64,000 bases of DNA from Gymnopus androsaceus JB14. Taxonomy: Eukaryota; Basidiomycota; Agaricomycetes; Agaricales; Omphalotaceae. Numbering within the stretch: position 1 is the first letter of the stretch; each line of letters opens with the position of its first letter. The translations under genes and the position numbers were made by a program. The DNA lies in contig ML769700.1 in the NCBI GenBank assembly GCA_009733575.1, forward strand, positions 1-64,000. The letters run 5' to 3'. Under the pieces are notes generated by a model that was given only the letters and a program-made list of their open reading frames with translations, did not search any database and had not been told where the DNA came from. Positions 10,649 to 23,534 of this stretch are shown here, piece by piece.

Positions 10649-11082
10649 CAAGATGGATAACACACACTGTATTTCAAATTATTTGAGATGCAGCACTGTG
10701 CTGCTTTTTAGATTTTCAATTCAGGTCGGACGTGCGCGCAAAATTTCAGGCCCGCACTCTAAAGCTTCATTTTGCGCAGGAAAAATGTCCTCAAGCCCTT
10801 CGGGCAACCCTAACCCCTAACCTAGCACCTTCGGCGCCCCAACCCCGAACCCTAACCAGCTAGAATTTCACTCAGGCAATCTGCATTGTTAGGGCTAGCA
10901 GAGCTAGCCCTAACGGCGGCGCGGCCTACGGCCGCGAATTAATGCCTCAGGGACTCTTAAGATCAAAATCTTAGATAAACATGTGCCCTCAGATGCAGCA
11001 CACCTGGTATCCTAATGTGTTGCATTTCGAAGGTGTGTTGCATCTGAGGTTATTTGAAATAGAGTGTGTGTTATCCATCTTG
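10649..11082. mobile_element. MITE-like element with 48-bp terminal inverted repeats
   Basis: Left arm 10649-10696 (CAAGATGGATAACACACACT at its tip) matches the reverse complement of 11035-11082 with a handful of mismatches. The interior contains CCCTAACCCCTAACC at about 10809 and a second CCCTAACC at about 10853, besides short GC-rich palindromes (GGCCTACGGCC). No target duplication is clear. Confidence 0.7.
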
Positions 11083-12955
11083 TCAATCCCGGCGGGAAGA
11101 GGATCAGAAATACACAAAATTGTACGTTTTCACGCAGGGAAGTCATTCGAATTGTTGTATCAGTTTATTCATATGTCTCGATGATCAGCCCACTGCGTGG
11201 TGCGGGCCTTTGCTTGCTTTTCTCTCCTCCGGACTTAATCGGCGGGAACGGCGAACCGGCGATGAAGATGATCGAGACGATGGGGCCCTAGCTGGGAACT
11301 AATTTTAGGGCCTTTCCTAGTACAGAGGTTTAATGGGATAGAGACATCCGAGCCAGTCTGGTTATCAGAAGCACCGACAATGTCCAGAGTAGTAGGAAGA
11401 GATAGCCCAGTCTGAGTAAGGGATAGGAGCAGTTAGCTTGGTGACCCGCCCTCTAGAGGATCCGTAGCCGTAGAGGGCTTGGTAAAACGGAAGCAAAACT
11501 TGGCGGGAAGTTTAAGCGCCCCCAGTATAGATTTTTAAAGCCTTCCTAATCGGAGCTGCGGTGCGCGGAATGTAGAAGCTCCGACGTGGGCCGTGGCGAT
11601 GCCCCCTTATCTCCCACCATAGCACCGATTAGGAAGGTTTTAACAAAATATAAAAGGCTAATCAAATGACCGATTAACTATAATAAGGCATTGAAAACTC
11701 TCCGCGAACTTTTGCTTCCATTTTCCAGGCCCCTCTACAAGGATTCTCGAATTTATTCCGACATCCTCTAGAGGGGACTGCTTTAGGCCTAAGGAGCAGT
11801 ATAAGGAGGTACATTGTTGAATGTTCGAGCGAGGCTGGTAACAAGCAAGAATTTATAGAGGATTCAAGCATTGGGAGTGAAGGTATCTCAAGCATCGTGT
11901 ACGTGTCACATCCTCGCTGGTCGTGCATGCAACACTCAATATCTGGAATGAACGTCTTCAATTAACGTGCAAACACATGAAGGCTAGCCATACTATGTTC
12001 AATTCTCCTCGGTAAATCACAAGATAGGGTCCTACTGATGTCCCCGAAACAAATTTGTGCTTGTCAGCGAAGCTTTTCACTTGCCTGAGCAGAGCGATGG
12101 CCATGCCAACTCAATATCTGGTCCTCATGTCCAAATATAGGCCTCAATACGCAATTATGGTGCAAAGTATAGCTATAGGACATTTTGTGAGTTGAAAGAA
12201 CAAAAAGAAAAATTACGCAGAACGCATTTTCAAAACACCCGCGTATAAGGCCTGTAGGGCAGATAGCTTAAGGGCATACAAGCGAAGTTTGAGCCAGGCC
12301 AGCATTATCACAGCTGGGACGTGATCATGAAACTTAGCTTGACTGTGCTACGAGCAGCACGTACGATTATCAATGTCCATTCAAGTACGTTGACAAGAGA
12401 CTATACTTTTACTTCGTTCAAACATGGAGTCCCCAGCAGATCTGGCTCATAGAGGCAGATGTGCGGCGAATAAGGATTTTGAAAAAACTGTTGTAACGAT
12501 TCTTGAAGTATCTGCAAAGATAGGTAAATGTGATGGTATATAAAGTCTAGTGTAAGCATTCGAATACTTGACCCAAAGTTCAAGGTACTTCGTCGCGTCG
12601 TAAGTACTGTAACTTCGGTTGAAGCATTTGAAGGAAGGAGGGCCCTATTGACAGCGGTGTGTAGCCGGGTGAGCCGTCCAACTTCCTTGAGCCCAGTGAT
12701 AAAAATATCGAACATTTTGCGAGACCTAGATACAGTAGCACACGGTCAGCATCATTCTAGCAGCGAGTTCCCCGCGCAAGATATTTTGAATCCAGATTCT
12801 GGCTTTACAATTCCAAACAAAAGATGGAGATCGATGGTCAGAGTCTCGGTCAGAGTCAAAAGATTAGCGCCCCCTTAGACGCTTGCACTGACAAGCTGTG
12901 TCGGGACCGCAACGTGATTCCCGCTCTTTTCGACCTTCCACCACACCTTTGTACC
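11083..12955. other. Intergenic region; small palindrome and weak F-box/LRR-like frame
   Basis: A 16-bp inverted pair (AACCTTCCTAATCGG-type) lies at about 11538-11553 and 11625-11640. On the minus strand 12715-12401 is an open frame of 104 codons whose composition resembles the C-terminal leucine-rich part of basidiomycete F-box proteins, but it lacks an F-box and I cannot support it as a gene. 12760-12955 is the likely CUL1 promoter. The rest shows nothing. Confidence 0.35.
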
Positions 12956-15663
<2,708 letters not shown>

Positions 15664-15980
15664 GAGTCGCGCTTTCTTTTTTTTTGCTCTTGTTCTCTCC
15701 CCACCGCTTCCAGTACCATAATTCTGTATCAATATGCTGCATTTACATCCTCGTACTAGTATTAGAAGAACGATATATTCATAAGGGTGAATAGTAAGCA
15801 TTAATCCTAACAATTTTCGGACTGGGGATTTCACTACAAGTTTGGGGCCCGATACCCTTGTTAGTCGATCCTCTATGATTGTTGCTTTCAAAATTCACCG
15901 AAAATAGGGGACTGGACCGCGATAGTAATACTTTTACATGGGACAAGTACAGAGTTCGTTTCCTATCGAATGGTAATCAT

Positions 15981-16087
15981 GGTAGCGTGTCCGAGTGGTT
16001 AAGGAGTTGGATTTAAGCACGACACAATTGCGTGATGTGTTTCCCAATAAACGTATGTTTGCGTGGGTTCGAACCCCACCGCTACCA
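15981..16087 (+). tRNA. tRNA-Leu (anticodon UAA) with intron
   Basis: The acceptor stem GGTAGCG (15981) pairs with CGCTACC before A16087. A D-arm (TCCGAGTGGTTAAGGAG), a loop with anticodon TAA at 16014-16016, an intron of about 24 bp after the base 3' of the anticodon, a long variable arm typical of class II tRNAs, and a T-arm GTGGG-TTCGAAC-CCCAC are all present. The long variable arm plus TAA indicates leucine rather than serine. One A-C mismatch closes the anticodon stem. Confidence 0.85.
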
Positions 16088-16157
16088 GTATAGGGTGAAT
16101 GCGGAGCCTATTTTTTCCACAAATTTGTACTTTGGAATTCAAGAGCAAGATCTCAAA

Positions 16158-16177
16158 GGTAGGTAGGTAGGTAGGTA
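16158..16177 (+). repeat. GGTA microsatellite
   Basis: Five tandem GGTA units between the tRNA gene and the LINE remnant. The rest of 16088-16606 shows no gene. Confidence 0.8.
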
Positions 16178-16606
16178 AACCGGCGCGGTCCCATTGAGAA
16201 ACAGCCGGGTTCCGCGCTACACGCATAGCGCCAGTATGCGTGCCGCGGGCACCAAGCGCTCCCGCCGTTGTGGCAGGTAATCGAGGCTCCTACTTCAGGC
16301 AGTCCCGACTACCCGGCTCGCGACGTTTGCACTAGGCACGAGGGCAACCAATGCAACTAGTGTAAGCTTCGTTCCATTAAGCAGTTATACTTGCTCTCGC
16401 GATGTCTACACTAGGTACACAGGGAACCCAGAGTGTGTAAGGCGCAATTTCAATTAAGAATGCAACTGGAGAGGGAGACCAAGGAATAAGATACCCATAT
16501 AAATTAATTCCCAATACATTAGGCTCGTACAGTTCAGCTGCAGGAATCCAGGCTTCCTTGCCTGCAAAGACATTCAGTACATCATATATAAACTTCGCCA
16601 GTATAG

Positions 16607-17830
16607 TTAATGTATGATTCCTGAATAAGATTGCAGGAACTCCGGGGAGGATAGGGATGCATAAGTAGACCTTAAAGATGGAACTTTAACAAACATATCC
16701 TCTAGGAAGCGGTGGCGAAGATGGCGAAGATGGCATAGAGTACTGCTCCCTTCACAGGTAAGTAGAGCATGACACTCATCTTCGATTCCTGTTTGGCAGA
16801 AGCGACATAACCTCCAGTTGCGGGGAATCTGGGGACAGTACCTTTCTGCATCACAAGGCGTTCTACAGACAATATGTGGCAAGAAGTGATGAAACGTGTA
16901 AAAGCAACAAGGGTACGTTACATCGCTGGCAGTCTTGGTTGTTGAACTCAACTCCATTAGGAAGTGGGTGCGAGTGTGTGTTTGCAGCAACGTTTGAATG
17001 GAAATCTCACAGGATTTGAGAACTCCGTCTATGAGCTTGTTGATACGTTCAAAATCGCGCAACTCGGTTATCGAGCACACCACGGGGACTGGGAGGTGAT
17101 AGAGTATACTGACCAGATCGTTAATCCAATTTGCATAGCCACGGTTTGATAGTGAGAACGCGTTTTCGAGCGCAGTTTTTGCAAGATGAGTCGGTGGGAC
17201 TCCAAGGAGATAGTGAAGGAAGCCCAGGGCAAGACTAATCCTGTGGTACCTGATGGGCAGTAGACCGGTCTCCGAGAAGAGGATCACTAGCATTGATCTC
17301 CTTTGCAGACCAAGAAGTCTGCGCAGAAACAGATGTTGGATGTGCTCGAGTTCACTCAGAAGAGAGAGGTCGAGATCCAGAACTACCTCAAATCCGAACG
17401 TGAGATGAGGGTCAACTCGAGCCATGTAGAGGTTAATGCGATCCTTGGCAGGGGTGCAGCCTATCAACGGTTCTAGACCAAACATAGCCTGAGTCACATT
17501 TCTCGCTTTACCTTGTAGAGTGCTGCAGTACGTAGCGCTCTGTAGAGGTGAAAAGGACACTCACGTATTTGTAGCGGTCAATGAGGTCAATAGGCACATT
17601 GTCTATCGTGAACACAGGGATAGTACGCAAGAACAGCCCGAACAACATCCATTTAGTCTTTTTCACACTAATGGTCATGGAGTTGCGTTGGCACCGGCGG
17701 AAGAAAACGTCGAGTTTGAGTTGCAGACCCTCGGGCGATGTAGACCATATAGCTTCATCGTCTGCCTGTTCGACATGTGAGATTCGTTTACCGTTTAGGA
17801 CGATTTCGTCTTTGTGGTCTGGATTCTTGA
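16607..17830 (-). pseudogene. Non-LTR (LINE-type) reverse transcriptase remnant
   Basis: On the minus strand about 17830-17530 encodes the reverse-transcriptase palm with an E-Q-A-D-D-E-A motif (the A-D-D being the catalytic site, about 17772-17750) followed by the thumb. After a frame shift near 17530 the frame stays open to 16607 and ends in a CCHC-type zinc segment (C-R-F-C then E-C-H and T-C, about 16800-16740) as in agaricomycete LINE ORFs. The 5' part of the polymerase and the endonuclease are missing, as expected for a 5'-truncated LINE. Non-functional because of truncation and frame shift. Confidence 0.8.
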
Positions 17831-18256
17831 ATTGTGTCTGAACGAGTCGTGAATGCCGTGTATATCAGCGAGGGAGGATATAACATACGTGACTGCCAGT
17901 TTCAGTAGCGCGTTGTTGTATACATGTGCCGGTCCAAACCTGGGGCTAACTTTACCTCTTCCGTACGTTTATCGGAGCCGATAGCCATTTGAGAGAGGTA
18001 GGTCAAGAATTGAAAGTTGAGGGGTGAGACTGCGAAGATGGTGGTACAAAACTAACCAGCGGCGCTAATCAGTGATGGTTTTCCATGCAATTTATATTCG
18101 TTTTCAATAGACTAAGCAGGGAATTTGTGCCCATGACGCTCGCGAAGAACATGCTGGTACATCGAGTACACAGAGCATAAATAGAATCAATACCGGAGTA
18201 ACTTCAATGTCGACGGAAAACATGAGCGCGGTTCGGAGTCGCTGCTCTGACCAGAA

Positions 18257-18840
18257 TATATATATATGCCTCGTAAAGTATTTCCTAGCATCCAGGCATC
18301 AAGGTCCTGCTCATCGTTCCATGTAAAAGGGGCAAAGTAGCCCCCATGGGCACAGCAAGCAATGGAAAACATGAAAGGGGCAACATTGTCGACAACGCCG
18401 GATTCATATATACATCTCGCCGTGTATTTCACAGTGTCGCCGCGACGTGGTCGACCTCCTGGTTACATTCTTATGGGCAGAGAGGGCATAGAAAGCATGG
18501 TATATGCAGTTTAGCGCAAAGGTGGTCCATAGGGATAACGGCGACGAGAGCAACATGATTCACACATACGTCTCGAGCTGAGATGCACATTCCATGGTGT
18601 TACGACCTCAATGTCCTACTCTTTGCTGCACAATTTGTGTGGGCAGAGTGGCCTGGGTGGATACGGTATATGTGCTCGGATAGGGGTAACGACAGCGACA
18701 ACGACCTGAATCATATATACGTCTCGAGATTCACATTTCATAGTGTTCTGACCTCATAATCCTACTCACTGCTCCATTTATGTGGGCGGAGTGGCATGGG
18801 TGGACACGGTATATGTGCTCGGCGTGTTCATGATGGTGGT
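18257..18840. repeat. Tandem repeat of about 150 bp, nearly four copies
   Basis: Unit starts recur at about 18257, 18412, 18569 and 18719, marked by CATATATAC(G/A)TCTCG, with a shared core containing GGGCAGAGTGGC and GGTATATG. Copies are diverged, with the last two most alike. 17831-18256 and 18841-19014 contain nothing assignable beyond a probable GST promoter. Confidence 0.65.
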
Positions 18841-19014
18841 TGAGGTTACACGAGAAAAGAAGTGATGAAGGAGCTATTTACATGTCAATATTGTAAGAAT
18901 AACTAAATATCCAAGTTAGATTCGAGACTGATTGGTAAATTTAAACAACCGGACCGTTGATGCATCATTCCGACGGAATTTCCGGCGTATGAGCGCTTGC
19001 TCTCTTACTCCACC

Positions 19015-20227
19015 ATGACGTCCAAAACTGACTCTGGAAAGGTGTATCGCAACGAGTGTACCGGGGATGCCCTCGAGACCGTCAGCAAACATACTGAAGA
19101 GCAGGATTTGACCCTCTTTGGAAGCTGCTTTTGCCCCTTCGTGCAGCGAGTGTGGGTGGCCTTTGAGCACTTGAAGATCCCGTACAAAGTACGTGTGCGC
19201 TCTATATGTATTTCATGCAGTTTTGACGGTTGATTTACTAGTACTGTAAACTTGATTTTCAATCTTAATATTACCCGTTGAGTCTTATTTTTGTTCGTGG
19301 ACAGATGAAGTAGATCCATACAAGAAACCTCAAGATCTACTCGAAGTGTCGCCTAAAGGCCTCGTACCGGGACTCAGATTGAATAATTTTAGTCCTCCCA
19401 AAGCTCTGAACGAGAGCACGGTAATACTCGAATACATCAATGAGTAGGTTAGAACCAATTCTGCGCAACATCTTATCTGACCTTTACAGTTTGTCGGAAA
19501 CCAATACTGGACGTAGTTTACTACCTCCTGCGAGTAATCCATGTTTGTATATTATCGCACTTCTTTGGTTATCTTCTCAATTCTTCTCTGAAACGGTTAG
19601 ATGCGAGGGCACTTGTTCGACTCCAATGCGACCACATTAATCGTTCCGTTGTTCCCGCCTTCTATCGATACCTTCAGGCGCAAGATCAGGCCGCCCAAAT
19701 CAAAGGAGGTCAAGAGTTTCATGAATCAATAAAAGGTCTTGTGGCATTACTTGAACGTGCTGAAAGGGAGGTTGTTGAGACTGGAGGAGCTTCCGGCAGT
19801 GGGGAAAGGAAAGCTCTCGCTATTGGACTTGGTCTCTGGGTGAATGAAAATGAAGATATTGGCTTGACCGATGTCATGATTGGACCTTGTAAGTTGAATG
19901 CTCTCTCTACTTTCGAATTGTTGCATGCTGATACTTTGCATTGGTAGGGTTTTACCGAGCTACGAACGTGTTAAAGCACTACCGAGGATTTGTGTTTCCT
20001 GAAGGAGAAAAGTTCAACAAATGGTTAAATAAGCTCTTTGCTCATCCGGATTTCAAAGGAACCTGCAGTACAGAAGACTTGTACCTGGATAGTTATGAGA
20101 GGTTAGTGGTCTTTAATCGTTCTAGATGTGTCTTAACGCCACTACTTCTCCCTGCAGGTATGCATTCAATCGCCCCAACACAAGCCAGGTAGCGAATGCA
20201 GTGAACTCTGGTCGGGGACTTCCTTGA
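19015..20227 (+). CDS. Omega-class glutathione S-transferase, 7 exons including a 4-nt microexon, 293 aa
   Basis: Omega GSTs use an active-site cysteine for thiol transfer and detoxification in the cytosol. Exons: 19015-19188, 19242-19245, 19305-19443, 19490-19542, 19601-19888, 19948-20101, 20158-20227. The thioredoxin-like N-terminal domain has the catalytic C-P-F motif at residue 40, then I-P-Y-K, V-D-P-Y-K-K-P and G-L-V-P (the cis-proline loop), followed by the helical C-terminal domain. The second exon is only TACT: without it the splice of exon 1 to 19305 gives an immediate TAG, and with it the conserved Y-Y-E-V-D-P is obtained. ATG 19015 (CACCATGAC) is preferred over the in-frame ATG at 18997. 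No frame break. Sits between repeats and an unrelated convergent gene. Confidence 0.88.
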
Positions 20228-20428
20228 AGTGAAATGACTTCCGATGTACAGTACCCATGATGTATAGTTAAATTTTGACACAGAACATTTTAAGAGCGTT
20301 AGCCATAAGCAGTTCTGATTGCTGAAGATTTAGGACTCGATCTACAAGTATAGAACACAGACGTATTCAATAACAGCCATGTAATAGATATAAACTTGCG
20401 CTGCCGAATCCTTGAGGGGATTGTAATT

Positions 20429-21614
20429 TCATTTCCCTGGTCCTTCCATTCCTCCGACGTCAAACTCAACCACATTCGGTAATACACCTTCTGGTAAAAC
20501 AGCCTGGTTCTGACCAAAGTTATCATCAGTGGTATTGTATCCACCTTCGTGCGAAACCTTGACGATACGAAGAGACGGGTTGGCAGAAAAGAACACTATC
20601 GCATTTTCAGGGGACGCTCGGACAGCGCATACATCGAAAGTGTGAAGAGAAGAAAACACTACTGGTTTTCCGGTCTCGAAAAGTGGATCTAAAGATGCTG
20701 AATATGTCTCGGTACCTCTCATGCCATATACGCTGAAGGAGAGTTTCAGGACCTGTAGTGATTTATATTTAGCATTAGCAAGATCCTAAAAGGACATGAA
20801 CTACCTCGAGATTAGGACTAGCGCGAAGCATTCCACACAATCTGTCCATGGGAATCTCATCCTTCCCATGTTTGTAAGAGTAGCAGCGGTACACAAAAGA
20901 ACGCAGGCCCTTTATAGCATCAAATATCTGGACCAAAAAAACATCAGCAAAGATCACAAAGTGAGATTGAACATACACACACTGGAGTCATGGACAGGCA
21001 AGACATGAGCAAATGGCCGTTCATTCCTCATTATGACCGGTGCGAAACCCATAACACTATCTAGTGCATTGTCCATGGCGCTGTGCACATAGTTGTACTC
21101 TGCAGAATCGAGAACCTGCAGATGGACGAGCTTGGGACAGCGTTTCCCTAGTGCAGTCCATATATCGAGTTCTTGCCCGTCGATAACGAGAGAGACACCG
21201 CTTCGTACATCGTAAAGTGGTGCTGTCAAAACAACGCAATAAGAACGGGAGGCAAAAAGAAAGACACGATTACTTACGATCTGTATCCCAGGTAAAGCTG
21301 GTCAGATTGGCAAGCTTTCCATCAATGATGGCGTGGATGAGCTTCTCCTCGCCTGCACGGTAGGCATCGAGACGTGTTTTACGATGCTCTGGTATCTCCA
21401 GAGCTTCCTTGTCAGGCTCTGGTGGCTCTAAGTTTCTGGATACACTGGATTTCGGAAGACCCCTAGGAACCTGATCAACAGGGACCGCTCGACCACCGTC
21501 AAGCTTTTTCGTTTGACGAATTGTGAGCTGTGCGATAGTACTAGCACGAGGTAGAGCAGAGAATAAGGCTTCATTATAAATTGTTGTAGAAATTGAATTG
21601 CTTGGTGAGGACAT
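20429..21614 (-). CDS. Unassigned protein with leucine-rich-like segments, 4 exons, 341 aa
   Basis: Exons on the minus strand: 21614-21278, 21222-20981, 20927-20805, 20752-20429, with GT-AG introns of 46-55 bp and an unbroken frame. The N-terminal 110 residues are polar with a Pro/Glu-rich patch. The rest has spaced Leu and Val clusters (for example L-V-H-L-Q-V-L and L-K-L-S-F-S-V) like the irregular leucine-rich tail of basidiomycete F-box proteins, but no F-box is visible. I do not recognise a family with confidence. It is head to head with the alpha/beta hydrolase, with 361 bp between their starts that could hold a shared promoter. Confidence 0.6.
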
Positions 21615-21975
21615 GACGCTGGAGTTGAATATGCGGTTTTCTTGTAAGTAGTACTAACTTACACTGCGGTAGATTTACAAATCAAGAGACAAGACTGGGT
21701 TGTGGTTGTGCTCCGGCTGCTGCGGTGTTCTCGGAGACCAAATAGTGACACGACTGAGCGCTACATTCTTCTCCGTCACTTCTCCGTGCCCGCAGCCTAA
21801 TTCCATGGTCTAATCGTGCCAGTAGCTCAAGAGCCTTTTTTGAATAAGTTCTTACTATTTCGCTTTTTTTCTTTCCAAGTCAGTGGCAGCTTCGCTGATA
21901 ACCAGCGGGTAGTGGCGGGTAGATCCGACAAAGTTTCCGATACAAAATTAAGGTTCCTTTCCATCAACCTCAATC

Positions 21976-23208
21976 ATGTACAACACAGGAGAAATTGTTG
22001 TCGACGAGGCTTCAAACACCGTGCTTTCCTTTATTGACAGCGGCGCTCCTTCAGATTCCTACGAGACGATAATCTTGGTGCATGGAAACTCATTTAATAA
22101 TGGTTTGTATCTGTGCTAGTTTTATATTTTCCAAGCACTGATTTATGACAGCCATCTTCAAACGTCTGATATCTCTCAGTACAAATTACAACATTCGAAT
22201 AGTAGCACTCAATCGACGAGGATATGCTGGATCGACGCCTTACACCTCATTCGAAAAGTCGATATTCTCGGACGAACAAGCACATTCTAACGAAGCGAAG
22301 CATCAATTTTTAGAACAGCGAGGCGTTGAAATACTGCGTTTTATCGATGCATTCATTCAACAGTTCAACCTTCCAGCAATCAGCCACTCGGAAGGGAAGC
22401 AAGTAGGTGGCGTTGCACTACTTGGCTGGTCATTAGGCATCGTATTCACATTGGCTGCTATTGCGAATGTCGACTCGAAATTGATCTCGGATGAGACGCG
22501 AGAGAGGCTAGGGAGTCATCTGCGTACACACATCTTACTAGGTGTGCACTTTCTAAATCCAATGCTCAAATACGACACCAGCTAAGATGAACATCAGAAC
22601 CAGCAGTTATCACTATTGGCTCCAATTTACCTGATGATTTTTGGACACCTGCCGGCGATCCGAGAATTCCTGCTTCAGCACGCGTCCCTCTCTTTTTGCA
22701 TCTCATTACATGCTACTACGACTACAGCAAAGAAACAATCTTGGCATGCGATAAGGCTAGCGTGTTTTCTACAGTTGCACCATCCCCTTTGCGCATTCCT
22801 ACTCTGTTCAACTTCACTGACGAAGAGCGCGAAGAGATCGTTACACCGTTGCCCCAGGACATGCGGTTTTCGCACGTACTCCAAGACCCTCTTAGAAAAT
22901 GGTACTCCAAAGCTTGTTACGACGAAGAGCTTAGATCGAGTACAGCGCTGAAAAACATGAAGGTATGGCATATACTCGGAGATAGCTCATATCCGTTCAT
23001 CTGGCCGGCGTATTGGTTAGTGCAAGAGGATGATCTGAGGGCTGGTAACGGGGAGAGCGGAAAATTTGTGCAGTTCAAGGTTATGCAGGGCTGTAATCAT
23101 TTCGTGAGTTTGTTCTGTTCTTGAATGTGCTTTGCTCAATATAATCATCAGATGCATTGGGATGAGCCAGATAAGACAATGGCTACACTTAGAGATGTAT
23201 TCAGTTAA
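21976..23208 (+). CDS. Alpha/beta-hydrolase fold protein, 4 exons, 359 aa
   Basis: Exons: 21976-22102, 22152-22541, 22598-23103, 23152-23208; the spliced frame is open throughout. Strand-3 oxyanion motif H-G-N-S, the nucleophile elbow G-W-S-L-G (Ser in exon 2), a G-D-S-S acidic turn and a late C-N-H-F histidine form the expected Ser-Asp-His triad order. An N-R-R-G-Y-A-G-S segment precedes the cap region. The fold is clear, but the substrate cannot be read from sequence; esterase, lipase or epoxide-type activity are all possible. No signal peptide is evident, so it is probably cytosolic. Confidence 0.85.
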
Positions 23209-23534
23209 GTTTCGATGTTCAATGGTAACAAATGTCCTACGAGCGTCCTAGAGAATGTATACAAAGGAAAACTGAAGAGGTAAATACAAGCAATACTGCT
23301 AACAAGCGATAGCGACTGCTGAAAACGAGTGGACAATGCAGTGCAGGGAAGAGCGGAAACAGAACATCGATAAACAATACACGTAAATCTAGAAAGGCAA
23401 ACGGACTATTCCCACTTGGCCACAGGCATACGTTTGTAGGAGAGCGAGGGTAGCGCGAACAAAGAAAGGAGGTTGGTAACACACCGAAAAAAAACCAAGA
23501 TATCGCAAAGGAGAAAATAACCAATAAAATAAAT
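23209..23534. other. Convergent intergenic region
   Basis: Space between the 3' ends of the hydrolase gene and the SH3-SAM-PH gene. No feature beyond AT-rich termination-type sequence. Confidence 0.4.

Noticed and set aside
10806..10860. Telomere end or internal telomere array (CCCTAACCC)
   Set aside because: Only two or three imperfect units within an inverted-repeat element; too short for a telomeric array.
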